Origin: Temnothorax longispinosus
Taxonomy: Eukaryota > Arthropoda > Insecta > Hymenoptera > Formicidae
Length of the DNA stretch: 64,000 nucleotides
NCBI RefSeq assembly: GCF_030848805.1
Contig: NC_092360.1
Coordinates: 1,612,001 to 1,676,000, forward strand
Direction: 5' to 3'
Shown here in pieces: positions 1 through 10,695 of the stretch. A model generated the notes under the pieces. The model did not search any database and had not been told where the DNA came from. It was given only the letters and a program-made list of their open reading frames with translations. Within the stretch, counting starts at the first letter, position 1. Every line of letters starts with the position of its first letter. A program made the translations under genes and the position numbers.

Positions 1-811
1 TGCGAGATACAGTTCGCCTTTCGCGAAAAGAATAACAGTATGCTTTGATTAACAGTATGCTTTGGTAGTGACATTTGTGTTCCGTTAACATTAATATTCG
101 CGGAACGCGATATTCGGGTGAATGATTTTAGTGCGTGCGGGCAGGCGAGGTCTCGGCAGTCTCGTCCCTGCCTTTGCGTCAAAGGAAAGGAAAAGCGTGC
201 GTTTCTTCTCGGAGGCTCAGGAAAAAGGATCTTCCTTTCGGATCGACTTCCCGAATTGCGTTGGACACTGCTGTTCCTCGAGGTCGGAATCGGACAAGGT
301 AGTTATTCGTGCGGACATTTGATCATCCCGAATGGTCATCGACAAACAACAACAATATAAAAGTACTTCGTTGCTCTCAATTCCGGTTCACGGATACCGC
401 GTGTACCGCATTTGCACGCTCGTACGAGCACATCCGAATTATCTCGGATAATTGTGTTAAAAGACGACACTCATTCTCGTTTCATAGCATTGCGTCGTTC
501 CCTGGCCTTCGGATGGCCATGCCCTTTGCAATATTCATCTCTCAAAGTTGTCGCGTTTTCGAGTACGCTCGTATATTATATCGTTGATATTACGAATCGT
601 ACATTGAATATTTTTCATTAGTCAATGATAGGATTCATTAAATCACGAATCGTTGTTCGTTAATAGAATGTATATTATACGTATATTATATCGACGAAGT
701 GTTACGCCGCCCGGAGAATTTCCACTTTTAGTAATATTACAATATTATACTGACGATCAAATTATATCCCGCAGCCAAACGTCGCTCTGTGACTGTTATA
801 GAATACAGATA
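1..811. other. No recognised gene
   Basis: This stretch has only short overlapping open frames that look random and no repeat I can name. It lies directly upstream of the degenerate gene starting at 812, so it may hold that gene's former promoter, but I see no convincing TATA or initiator. Confidence 0.4.
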
Positions 812-1625
812 ATGGATGATATCTCTAAATCTAGCTGTCAAGATACTACACAGGAAGGAATGGAAACCCATATAAATAATAATTCATTGGTACCTCAAGG
901 CGTCAAAAATATCAATTCTACCGCTTCTTTGAGCGAAAATATTTATCAGTATGAATTACTTCCAGTTTTCGAAAATTTTTCTTCGCAATTGACAGCTACG
1001 ACAGCAAATTCACAAATTCATCAAAATCAGAATGAAAATTTCCAACATCCTGACAATAAAACTGCCCAACTAATACTCAAAAACTTAGGTTCTCCAAACG
1101 AATTAATTGCACAAGATATATTTCGACTATTAGAGAACAATAGAGACAGAGAGGAATTAAGATTGCTACTTCGAAGTTGGAATCAAGAAGAATTAGTGGA
1201 TCATCTTCTAAGTAAGTAAATTTCTTGTGTACACTTATGTTTCAATATAAAATATACTTTTTTTAGGGGAGAATGTTGTAATAAAAATACTTAAAATCAT
1301 AAAGCAGCATCATATCGAAAAACTTCTGAAATCATTCGATCTTGGCACTCAAATATTATTCGAAGATAACTTGGAGAAGTGGAGAAATTCTTTAAACCTT
1401 CCGCTGGAAACACCAAATATGAATTTTTCCAACTTAAGCGGACCACCATCCCCAGCTCTATCAACTAAATCTGATGTGCCTTCGACATCGAGATCTCGTT
1501 TTTCACCTTATAGAAGATCGTCAACTCCATCAGACGAAATTACGGACAGACGGAAAATTATATATTAAACTTGCCAATTTAAAATCTTCTCTTAAAACTG
1601 CAGTTGAAAAACATATTTTGCCAAA

Positions 1626-1808
1626 ACAGTAACAACTGTGCCGCAATTAACACGTAGAACTACGTCTATTAGAATAGAACATATATGGAAAAGGCATTGA
1701 AACTAGACGTAGGGCTACGTCAACTGTCAGTTGTCAATGCCTCTTCCATATATGTTCTATTCTAATAGACGTAGTTCTACGTGTTAATTGCGGCACAGTT
1801 GTTACTGT
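1626..1808. repeat. Near-perfect hairpin MITE inside the pseudogene
   Basis: The sequence from 1626 (ACAGTAACAACTGTGCCGC) is repeated in reverse complement up to 1808. The arms are about 77 bp each and the outer 64 bp match perfectly. The loop of about 30 bp carries short ACGTAG-type palindromes. The motif GACGTAGTTCTACGTC recurs at about 2155, so a longer or second copy may once have been present. No transposase is encoded. The near-perfect arms suggest recent insertion. The superfamily is not assigned. Confidence 0.75.
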
Positions 1809-1904
1809 GCTTGTTTTTTTGTTTATTTTTTTTTTTCGTTGGAGGGGAAAATCTTCGTTTCGCCCTTCTAAAAATGTTCTCCTGATACTTCGTCAATTTA
1901 TTAA

Positions 1905-2090
1905 ATTGCAAAAACATTTAGCTTACATCGAAATCTTTCAAAAACTATATAATAAAGTATATTTTCCTTTAATACTTTTCGAGAACAAACCCATATCGAA
2001 AAATTAACCACGAAAACATTTAGCTTACATCGAAAGCTTTCAAAAACTATATAATAAAGTATATTTTTCTTTAATACTTTTCGAGAAAAA
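1905..2090. repeat. Two-copy tandem repeat, about 106-bp period
   Basis: The block starting AAAACATTTAGCTTACATCG occurs at about 1909 and again at about 2015. Each copy is followed by the same AT-rich text ending near TACTTTTCGAGAA. The copies differ by a few substitutions. It lies between the MITE and the next surviving exon of the pseudogene. Confidence 0.7.
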
Positions 2091-3080
2091 GAAAACGTTG
2101 CATGAAAACGTTGCAAGAAAACGTTGCAGTCATACCCCCATACCCCCCGAGAAAGACGTAGTTCTACGTCAAAAAACCAGAAAGTTCAAAACTAACTCAA
2201 CGGAATCAGAAAATCTTAGGTAAGTTCTTACAAGTTTAAAAATTATATGTCTAATGTCAATGATGTTAAATATTTTAGTTCCAGAAAACGATGCGGAAAG
2301 TTGCATTAATGCACTCAAATTTGACAACCTGACATCAGAAGAATTTGACAACTGTTGGAAAGCATGTGGCCAACACCGATTAAAAGAAATAAACAGTGCT
2401 GCAAACATGGCAGCCATTTTTGAAAAGTGGCCCTTCTATAAAAAATCATCTGGCTTTAGATTGGTATGTATTAAAACAGAAATATTATATCAAAACTATA
2501 TTAAACGAAAATTTAGAACTGACAAACAAATTAATTCTTAAAATGTTTTACAGATTGACATGGATTTTAATGTCTTATTTGACACGGAAAATGGTCTGTT
2601 AAATAAGTGGGAGAGTTGCTTAAATAATCTTACATCGTTTTTATGCAAAGATAATCATGCATGTAAAAGATAAATCCATAAAAGCATACCTACAAATGTT
2701 AAAACAGGAGACACTTTCTGAAAGTAAGTTATATTATTTTGTTAGAAATTTATATTTTTTCACTTGTAAACATTCTTTATTTATTTGACTTTATTTGTAT
2801 AGATAGTCGTGATGCAATAGTTTTTTGGAGCCTCCACGGTTACTTGGTTCCAACCAACAAAATTGTGAAAAAAGATTTGACTGGCATAAAAAGTACCATA
2901 AAATTCACTATTAGAGATTCTCAGGAATCTTTTGTTTACTTTGGCAAATCTCATCAAGAAATAGAGGATCATCTTATGTATCTCAAAAATCAAAAACAGT
3001 GCATTCAACCCTTCATTATGTGTGTTGGCGAAGACATTTCAAGAATAACAGTGTATTTACGTGTATTTCGACGATGTTAA

Positions 3081-5780
3081 ATATTCGTTTAACAACTTTC
3101 TTAGGGCAGTTGATATATTATTTAAAACTTTTTATGTATTTAATTTAAATTTTCCGATTAAAAGTTCAATGTTTTGGAACTTTATTGAATTGAATTTTTT
3201 TGAAATTAAATCTAATAATAATTCCTTTTCCAAAGTTCACGTATTAATAGAAAATCTTAAAGCTGCATAAAAATATTAACCGAATCATTTTACCTTCTCA
3301 TGTTGTTAGAAATACTCGAGTCACGTACTAGGTTTTTTTCCACGATAATACTTTATCGGGAATACTTTCAAGTTCAGTTGAGAACTGATCATTTGTGTTA
3401 TGTTAATTGCTTTTGTCGTCCTTAATCGCTAGTGTCGTATTAATTGCTAATGTCGTGGCATATTACGTTATTGTAAATTCATACACGAGTTCCGCGATAC
3501 GCGGTCATCATACAAATCAAGAAGCATATCAACGACCAAGTCAAAGAAAAAGAGAGACGTCGCATATTCTGTAGTCAACAGAATCTTTCGAGGACGATAC
3601 GTATTGAGACGAGAAATTACTATTACTATCTCGGATTGGTAATCGTACAAGGATTTAACTCGTTGTGAATTCATGTTCTTGTGGATTCGTTGTGGTTTTC
3701 CTTTGCATTAAAGACTCATACTTCGCTTGTTTGATAAAAGCCTCTTGTACATATTATATATAACAAACTTTAGATTAATCCGATACATTATTATTGTCTA
3801 AAATACTGCGTTTACGACTCGATTTTTTTGTTATCTTAGTGCTTAACAGTTTATGCGTTATATCAACCGTGCGAATTCTTTAACTTTTTATACTCGATTT
3901 CATTAACTTACGTTATTCTTGCGATAGTTTCCGTATTTCTTGCGAGGACTTAATTTACAAATATTTACTGTTTTCAGCAACATATATGGAATAATTACAT
4001 TGATGAATTCCAATGAAGAAGTTTATTTTTATTTAACCGATAGATAGATACTGGTATACTGCCAATTTATAACATTATCTACTGGAATTCTTTCATAATT
4101 CTTTTATGGATAAGACTTGTTACGTTGAGATTTAACGTCTTTTGAAATATTTAGTTCACATTATTCCATATTCGTTAACTCAAACTGTATTAATTATTAA
4201 TTATTCCCTTTTTAATTATTTCTATATCATTTCAATTGTTTATTATAACAGATGTGTTGTTTTCGAAGATAATCCCTTTTAAAGGTCCTACACAAAGAGG
4301 AGATCATTTATTCCAGTTTACTTATTAAGATGTTTCAATATAGTGAATATTTCATACTTTATTCCTAGAATTTATCTGGAAATATTTCGTAAAAAAGGAA
4401 TCTCAAGCTTAATTTAACATTTATGATAAGATTTTGTTAAACGAAGGGAATATCTTCTTTATAATTTCATGCATTGAATTTATATATCTGACTTGTCATT
4501 ACTTTATAATATCAATAAATGTAATTGTAATGTAATAATCAATAAACATAATTGTAATGTAATTAATAATCAATAAATGTAATTGTTATGCGATTAAGAG
4601 CCAGTTTTTCAATAGTCGCTTTTAACTCTAATTTTAGCTTAACTCACTCTTCGTCTCTTTGTAACTATATATAGTTAGAAAGAGACGAATAATATAATTG
4701 AGTAATACATTTAATATTATTAGTATTAATGTATATATTTATTAATTTGGTGAATAACTTAGGGCCAGTTTTTCAATAGTTGTTTAAACTGAAGTTTAGC
4801 TAAACTCACTCTTCATCTTTTTCTAAAAGAAATATCCCTTTTGTAAATCGGCTCGTAAATCAATCGAATTTATTTTCTTGCACAACGGAATCGGCGATCT
4901 AACGACGATCGCACTCGTGAACGGTGAGAATTTTTATGCACCTATAAGTGATCCTGCATCCTGCCAATTCGTGTCACGCACTATCGGTATCTTCAAACCG
5001 ATCGATTGAGCCTCAGAATTTGACCGATTCAGCAATTGTCGAGATAATCTTGGGTATTCGCAACTATATATATAGCCGGCTCGTGTAACGATACACAGGA
5101 CGGTCTCGCGTTGCATGTATGTACATTTAGCATTTAGCACGAAACCGTGCCTCTCGATCATGCTATGTCATTATTGCAACTTCAGAGTTTCAGACTGGCC
5201 CCTCGACCGACGTAATCCACCGTTACATCATTGCTCATTTGTCACACCTGTATATGATGGGCTGTTAATACGATACGTCGCGTGGATACGAGTAAGCGCG
5301 CGCTTCTCGCTCGACAATTGCATTTAGCTTTCGTTATTGCAATCACCGTCGCAATATCGTTGTTTCACGAGGGAAAAAAAAGAGCAACGCTTTATACGAG
5401 AATTGAAAATAATTCGATTTTGTAGAAGCTGCATCGTTCTGCCGTTACTTCTCTGTTTTTTAGTTACTTCTATTCTAATTTTATCACACTTCCTTCTGAA
5501 CAAATGACGCGCAATTTATGACGATTGCGGAAAAGAAAGTTGTTTTCTTTCACTTTTTTTACGAGATAGAAGATTTAAATCTTATAAAATCAGTATAAGC
5601 TCGATATGTAAATGAGGCGAATAGTTTAAAGAAATAATATCGTTTAACTTTTGTTTAAGCGTTTAATTTTTGTTCTCCCTGCTCGCTCGGTTCCGCGCTT
5701 CAAATTACACCTTCATACGTATGCGTGAGTCGATATATTCGACATACGTAGATACCTATATGTAGAGTTAAGTACATAAA
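3081..5780. other. AT-rich intergenic sequence without recognised gene
   Basis: No open frame here has protein-like composition. Open frames at 3468-3674 and 4934-5161 are short and carry no motif. The only structure I can support is the two-copy repeat at 4600-4830, listed separately. Confidence 0.5.
4600..4830. repeat. Direct repeat resembling MITE termini
   Basis: The text GCCAGTTTTTCAATAGT occurs at about 4601 and 4763. Each copy is followed by related sequence (TTTAGCTTAACTCACTCTTC or a close variant). An inverted relative of the TTAGCTTAACTCACT part lies at about 6935-6955. Together they could be ends of a larger element spanning the piggyBac-type MITE, but the right end lacks the outermost bases. 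Confidence 0.4.
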
Positions 5781-6713
5781 CCCTAGAGAGTCTTTGTGGG
5801 GTAATACGTTACCCCACGCGAAATTCAAATTACGCCCCTGACTTAGGAAGGTTAGTTTTCATACCGAGACCCTAACCATAATTCAGTTTAGTCATCCGGA
5901 AGTCGACCTCCGTCATTCAGCGAGTGCGTTTAGATCTATGCAGCAGCTGTGACCGAAAACGAAAATCGTTTGGGGTAACGTATTACCCCTACTCGGCCGT
6001 TTACGCTCGACATTTACCACAGTAAAGTATATTTCAGATTTTTTGTGAAAATCGGTAACGAAAAATTATACACTTTATAGCACTCCCCGGAAAATTCTAT
6101 CCCTGTTTCATATATAATTCTTTAAGATTCGATCAATTATTTCATTTTTGCTGTTCTTGCACAGCAACTGATTAAAACTTTGTAAAGTTTTTGTGAAGTT
6201 AATTTTACTGTTTCCATATAACTTTTGACTACCTTTCAAATAAATAATAATCGACAGAATCTGTTTTACTTTCTATTTCTTGCGATTTTTCCCATCCGGT
6301 AGTTTTTCGTCATTTCCTCTACTTCAGACGTTCAAAGAAATATGTTTTTTTTTTTTAAGAAACAAAAGAGTCGCTTACATGCCCTTGAAGGTTGTCTATT
6401 CGTCTTTCAAAATCCGTTGGAATTTTTAAAATCGGTGAATTTCATGAAAAACTACAGCATTTTTTATAAAAAAAAGTCATTTCAGCCAAATTTTTGATTT
6501 CTTGTTTTGTTTTTCGAAATTTTTTTACTGTTTTTTTTTACTACCTGCAGAAACTGATGATACTATCTTCCCTATTAAAAAGCAAATAAAATTATCTATT
6601 ACAAAGTTTTTTAACAACAAATAGAAACATTATACACGCGGTACAAGTTTGGGGTAATTTATTATCCCGCTTGGCCTTTCACGTATGAGAAAATTCATAT
6701 GTGTTCTCTAGGG
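5781..6713. mobile_element. piggyBac-type non-autonomous element (MITE)
   Basis: The left end reads CCCTAGAGAG and the right end reads TTCTCTAGGG. TTAA follows the right end, and an imperfect ATAAA precedes the left end. CCCTAG-type ends with TTAA targets are typical of piggyBac elements. The subterminal regions both contain GGGGTAAT-type motifs (5799 and 6652). The 933-bp interior has no transposase. It includes, around 6080-6150, a segment related to the array in the 17-19 kb palindrome (CACTCCCCGGAAAATTCTA). Confidence 0.6.
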
Positions 6714-7133
6714 TTAACAGCCGCGGCACACCAGGCATTTCTGCCGGCACGATGTGTGTGCATGCATTGTCATATTCAGTAATTTGACAACGCATAAAAT
6801 ATTTTTTTTTATTAAGACCGAGCCAATGACCGAGCAACAATAATTGTTAAATAATCAATTTATTAATTTGCGTCCGAGATCTTGGAGCGATATTTCTAGC
6901 ATCGTAAACATAAGACTTAAGAGGACTTAAGAGTTAGAAAGAAAGTGAGTTAAGCTAAAGTTAAATATTATGCGATGTTAATACGACCGATGTTAATATT
7001 TCTCAAAGCTTTATTTTGCCTTGTTTATCGCTATTCGTAGTAACGGATCATCGGAATAGGCGAGTAAATGCTGTTATTATTATGCAGTGAGTAATTTTTT
7101 ATTGTTGGATTTAGGAGATTATGATTGGCGCAC
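6714..7133. other. Intergenic sequence left of the rDNA fragment
   Basis: AT-rich sequence with no recognised gene. The 28S similarity begins abruptly at about 7134. What precedes it does not resemble the 28S sequence expected upstream of that point. Confidence 0.45.
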
Positions 7134-7211
<78 letters not shown>

Positions 7212-7227
7212 ACTGTCCCTATTTACT
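7134..7227 (+). rRNA. 28S rRNA fragment, 5' side of the R1 insertion
   Basis: The sequence from TAACTATGACTCTCTTAAGG through the GATTCCCACTGTCCCTAT region matches the highly conserved 28S domain that holds the R2 and R1 target sites. The R2 cleavage site (CTTAAGG followed by TAGCC, about 7152) is empty. Only about 94 bp of 28S lie on this side, so this is a truncated rDNA piece and not a functional array unit. The last 14 bases (7214-7227) are the R1 target duplication. Confidence 0.92.
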
Positions 7228-7699
7228 GGTGGGAGTAAACATGACTTACGGGAATAGCACTTACAGGGAACAGTGCTCACAGTGGCAAAGCGCTTCGGCG
7301 CCCACGTGCTGAGTGTAGTAGAGAAATGCGGCGTGTTGCTGCTAAGTACAGAGATAACTCTCGGGCGACGGTTTATGGTCGGGTCGGAGTCACTCGCCTG
7401 TGACCCGATCATGCCGGTCAGCTCGTGATTCACGGGCCGTCCTCTAGGCGCGCTCGCATATCTGTCTGGTGATCCCGAAATGGGGTAAAAGGGCTCAGTG
7501 GAGCCTCTGGGTGTCTCTTTTTGAGACGTGGCACACCCGGAGAGCTAGCTGGCCCGTCCCGACAGTGTTGCGAGTGAGAGGCGGTCCAAGGGCGTTCTGC
7601 TCTCCTGCTGTGTTGTGCCACGCACGGCGGGAGAGTAGGGCGTCATAACACTTTTAGGTGTTAATAAAACGGTGCGTGACAACCCCCGATGGATTTTTT

Positions 7700-8135
7700 G
7701 AAAGCAACACGCCGCGGAAAACTTTAGTAGTATGAGTCGTCGGACTCGAAGTTTGGTTGCGTTGGAAAGCAACACGCCGCGAAAAACTTGGCATCACGAG
7801 TTATCGGACTCAGTTTAGTTGCGTTTGGAAAGCAACACGCCGCGAAGAACTTGGCATCGTGAGTCATCGGACTCGGAGTGACGCGCCGCGAGCGAGCTTG
7901 GTTTTCTCGTGGGTGTTGCTGTCAGCGGCGTCTCTGCCGTCGGCGGAAGCAACACGCAGCGTGATTGCCCGCAAAGCAACACGCCGCTGAGCGACACGCT
8001 GTCAGCGGAAGCAACACGCCGCGTGAGTGCCCGCAAAGCAACACGCGGCTGGGCTACTCGTTGCCGGAGGCAACACGCCGCGGGAAACTTTAAGTTTGGT
8101 TGCTGAACACCATCTAAAGCAACACGCGGCGCCGA
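7700..8135. repeat. GCAACACGCCGC repeats in the R1 leader
   Basis: The core GCAACACGC followed by CGC, AGC or GGC occurs nine times, at about 7704, 7769, 7832, 7949, 7976, 8011, 8038, 8070 and 8119. The first three lie in units of about 65 bp that also share the text GAGTC-TCGGACTC. Later copies are closer (about 27-50 bp) and associated with GTCAGCGGAA and TGCCCGCAAA. Such leader repeats can hold promoter or RNA-structure functions in non-LTR elements; the role here is not shown. Confidence 0.75.
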
Positions 8136-9051
8136 TCTCTTGAGGCCGGCGATCTTTTTCGGGTCGTACAAAGTCATGATCTACAGGACTGTTGAAGCGC
8201 AATACATGCTGTGCCGCAGCACTTAGCCTATCACAGTCAAGCCGAACTCCACCTCCATCATGGTTTCCACCGTAAACTACGATTTGGGTCGGGCTTAGCC
8301 TTAGTCTTGGCCTTGGCCGTCGTAGGAGGCCGTCTAACGGAGTTAAGGCGATACGCGGGCTTCCCCCGGCCCGCGGGCCCTCGGGCTGCTACCGGCTCCT
8401 TCCGGAGGGGGTGCGGGGGTTCTGGGGGGTGTGTGAGTGTGTGCGTGTCTATGTTTGTTTGCGTGTCCGTAGTTGTAACCGTCGGGTGCCAGAGATGCGG
8501 TCGGGTGTCGATGGATATTTCTCGAAGACTAACCAAGTGGGGAGTAGTAGCCCCACGACCGTAGGATGCGGTCATGTTAGTACCTGACCTCTGCGGCGTA
8601 ATAAATGGTAAGTTCTGGCCTAGCGCCAGTAAAGTCCATGTGAAACCGCATGTTTAATGTGAGAGAACCGCTGTCCGTGTCCGGGCGAAGCCTATTCGGG
8701 AGTTGAAGTCAGCCCCCCCCGGGCGCATGTGTGGAGGATTAGCTGATCACTATTTCCTCATATCCTGCTAGTGGGAAGATACACTGGCAACGTCTAGCCC
8801 GAACTTTGAGTGGGCGGTGTCTCGGAGCATACGTGCTCAATCAGTAGGGGTGACGTTAAACCTTTAGCATCAAATTACATAACCTTTTTATAGAGTCACG
8901 TCTGCATGAATAGGGCTGATCACCCGACAAGCTGCTTTTCAGCTTTCATACAGTTTAACTAGGACTTTGAAACGGCGGGGATAGATGCCCATACGCGTAT
9001 GGGCTGCCATGATGGCCGAACCGTCGTAACTATTAAATCAATGCATTATGA

Positions 9052-10695
9052 AGACAGTTAAAAACCCCCAAACCGGACGGTCAAAAACAGGTTGACAAAA
9101 AGGCGACGAAAACGGAAACGGCTAACTCGGATACGGACAAGACAGACGGGCAAAAGACTGCGACGAAAACGGTGACAACAAATGCAAATGATGGGCAGAA
9201 GTCGATCACGAAAGCAGTGACAGTGGCACTGACTAAGATCAACCAGAAGGGCTCGGAGAAGCCGCCCTCTCAGGAAGTATTGAAAAAGTGGGCGACAAAA
9301 CAGGCGCTGGACAAGACGAAGATGGTACCGACGGACGAAGAGAGCGAGACGGTGGGTAACCCACACGATCGTACGTTCCCACGTAGTGGGTTGCTGGTTA
9401 GGACCCCACCTGGCTCCCAGACTCCCATAAGAAACGCGCAGAGTGAGTCGAATGGAGCAGTGGAAGGGGCTATGGCCCGAGAGGCCGATAAGCAGCGGGC
9501 GAACTCGGCCCTGCTCTTGCTGGGCGACGAAAACGAGGCCGGTACGGGCAGCGAGTCTGAGGAGGATGACGTTTTTGTGGGTGGCAATGCGGCGACTCGA
9601 GAGGAGTTGGCTGCTAACACGATACACGGTGTCAGATTAAAGTTAGATAAAATTATCTCTGACCCGAATGCTAAGTTCACGAAGTCGGCGGAACAAAAGA
9701 TAGCGGCATTGTTTAGCGAGGCTAGCAAATTAGTTATGCAGCTAGGTTGCGACAATTCTTTCCTAAGGGGCCGTCTAGCGGAAAGGGTGGAGGCGAATTG
9801 CCCACCACCGGTGGCACTACCGCCACCTGCAACTTTTGCGAAGGCGGTTGGTAAGCGAGAGATGTTACCTGGTCATGAAACCGGCCCGGGAGTGGTTACG
9901 GCACCGGCAACCAAGATGGGGAACGGACCGCGTGATAGGGACTGCTCGGTTGTTGTGGCGTGCGGTGCAAACAAGGTTAGGTCGGTAGATGAGATTAAAA
10001 GGACGCTACTAAAGGCAATAGATCCAGTAGTGTCAAACATAAGTGTCAGAAACGTAAGAAAAGCCGGAGATGGTAGGGTGATGATACAGGCGCATTTGAA
10101 GGCGGATGCAGACAAAATAGTTGCTAATCAGGCAATCAGGGAAAAGGGTCTTACGGTGGCCCGTCCGGCTGCTAGGAGGCCTCGTATAATCTTGTACGAT
10201 GTGCCTAGTGATATGGAAGTCGATGGTGTCAGACGTGTCATAGCAAGACAAAACCCAGAACTCATGCATGGAGTAGAAGCTAAGGTCTTCGACGAAGAAT
10301 GCGTATTTAGATTCAGGCTGGGTAAAGGGAACGAGAAAACGTGTAACTGGGTATTGGAGGTGACACCCGATATGCGAGGGAGGTTTGTGAAAGCATCTAG
10401 AATATATGTAGGTTGGCGAAGTTGTAGGGTCGCCGAATTTACAGCACCAACCAGGTGCTTTAGGTGCCTCGACTTAGGCCACGTTGCGAGACACTGTAGG
10501 GCAACGGAGGAGGTATGCTCCCCCTGTGGTCAGGGGGGGCATCGGCGGGATAAGTGCCCAAATACAGCTGGGCCGAAGGTGTGTGCTGTTTGTAACAGGC
10601 GGGGGAGACTGGCTAACTACGCGGTGGACGATAGGGGGTGTCCCTCATACGCGATAGCAAGGGAGAGGCACGCTGACACTGTCGACAATGGCTAG
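9052..10695 (+). CDS. R1 ORF1, nucleic-acid-binding protein with CCHC knuckles
   Basis: The frame is open from 9052 to the stop at 10695. Its only early start codon in frame is GTG at 9172. An ATG at 9048 lies one frame off and opens into the same Lys/Thr-rich text, so a one-base shift near 9060-9090 probably removed the true start. The N-terminal third is polar and charged. The C-terminus has three Cys/His knuckles: CFRCLDLGHVARHC, CSPCGQGGHRRDKC and a looser CAVC...C. This is the usual R1 ORF1 layout. ORF1 proteins of this class bind element RNA and form the ribonucleoprotein used in target-primed insertion. Length of about 510-550 aa fits the family. The stop overlaps the ORF2 start by 8 bases. 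Confidence 0.88.
   Translation, partial: RQLKTPKPDGQKQVDKKATKTETANSDTDKTDGQKTATKTVTTNANDGQKSITKAVTVALTKINQKGSEKPPSQEVLKKWATKQALDKTKMVPTDEESETVGNPHDRTFPRSGLLVRTPPGSQTPIRNAQSESNGAVEGAMAREADKQRANSALLLLGDENEAGTGSESEEDDVFVGGNAATREELAANTIHGVRLKLDKIISDPNAKFTKSAEQKIAALFSEASKLVMQLGCDNSFLRGRLAERVEANCPPPVALPPPATFAKAVGKREMLPGHETGPGVVTAPATKMGNGPRDRDCSVVVACGANKVRSVDEIKRTLLKAIDPVVSNISVRNVRKAGDGRVMIQAHLKADADKIVANQAIREKGLTVARPAARRPRIILYDVPSDMEVDGVRRVIARQNPELMHGVEAKVFDEECVFRFRLGKGNEKTCNWVLEVTPDMRGRFVKASRIYVGWRSCRVAEFTAPTRCFRCLDLGHVARHCRATEEVCSPCGQGGHRRDKCPNTAGPKVCAVCNRRGRLANYAVDDRGCPSYAIARERHADTVDNG

Larger units (their letters stand above)
812..3080 (+). pseudogene. Degenerate multi-exon gene of unrecognised family
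   Basis: I do not recognise the product. An ATG at 812 opens a frame that runs to a GTAAGT donor at 1212 and continues in frame from the acceptor before 1267. Further coding blocks with good splice sites lie at about 2170-2219, 2279-2463, 2554-2731 and 2803-3079. The N-terminal part is polar (Asn, Gln, Ser), then Leu- and Glu-rich helical segments follow, then a Ser/Pro linker. Two frameshifts are visible. Near 1545 the coding sense moves to another frame (reading GKLYIKLANLKSSL). Near 2660 a short ATGC duplication moves it again (reading VKDKSIKAYLQML). A hairpin MITE sits at 1626-1808 where coding is lost. The last block contains GYLVPTNKIVKK. This is therefore a decayed copy of a gene presumably intact elsewhere. 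The exon joins are inferred from GT-AG sites only. Confidence 0.6.

Noticed and set aside
7700..8135. CRISPR-like short repeats
   Set aside because: Spacing is irregular and the spacers are themselves related; it is the R1 leader.
8211..8575. Overlapping GC-rich ORFs in the R1 leader
   Set aside because: No motif and both strands open; typical of GC-rich leader sequence.
9058..9755. Minus-strand ORFs across R1 ORF1
   Set aside because: Shadows of the plus-strand ORF1, which has CCHC motifs.
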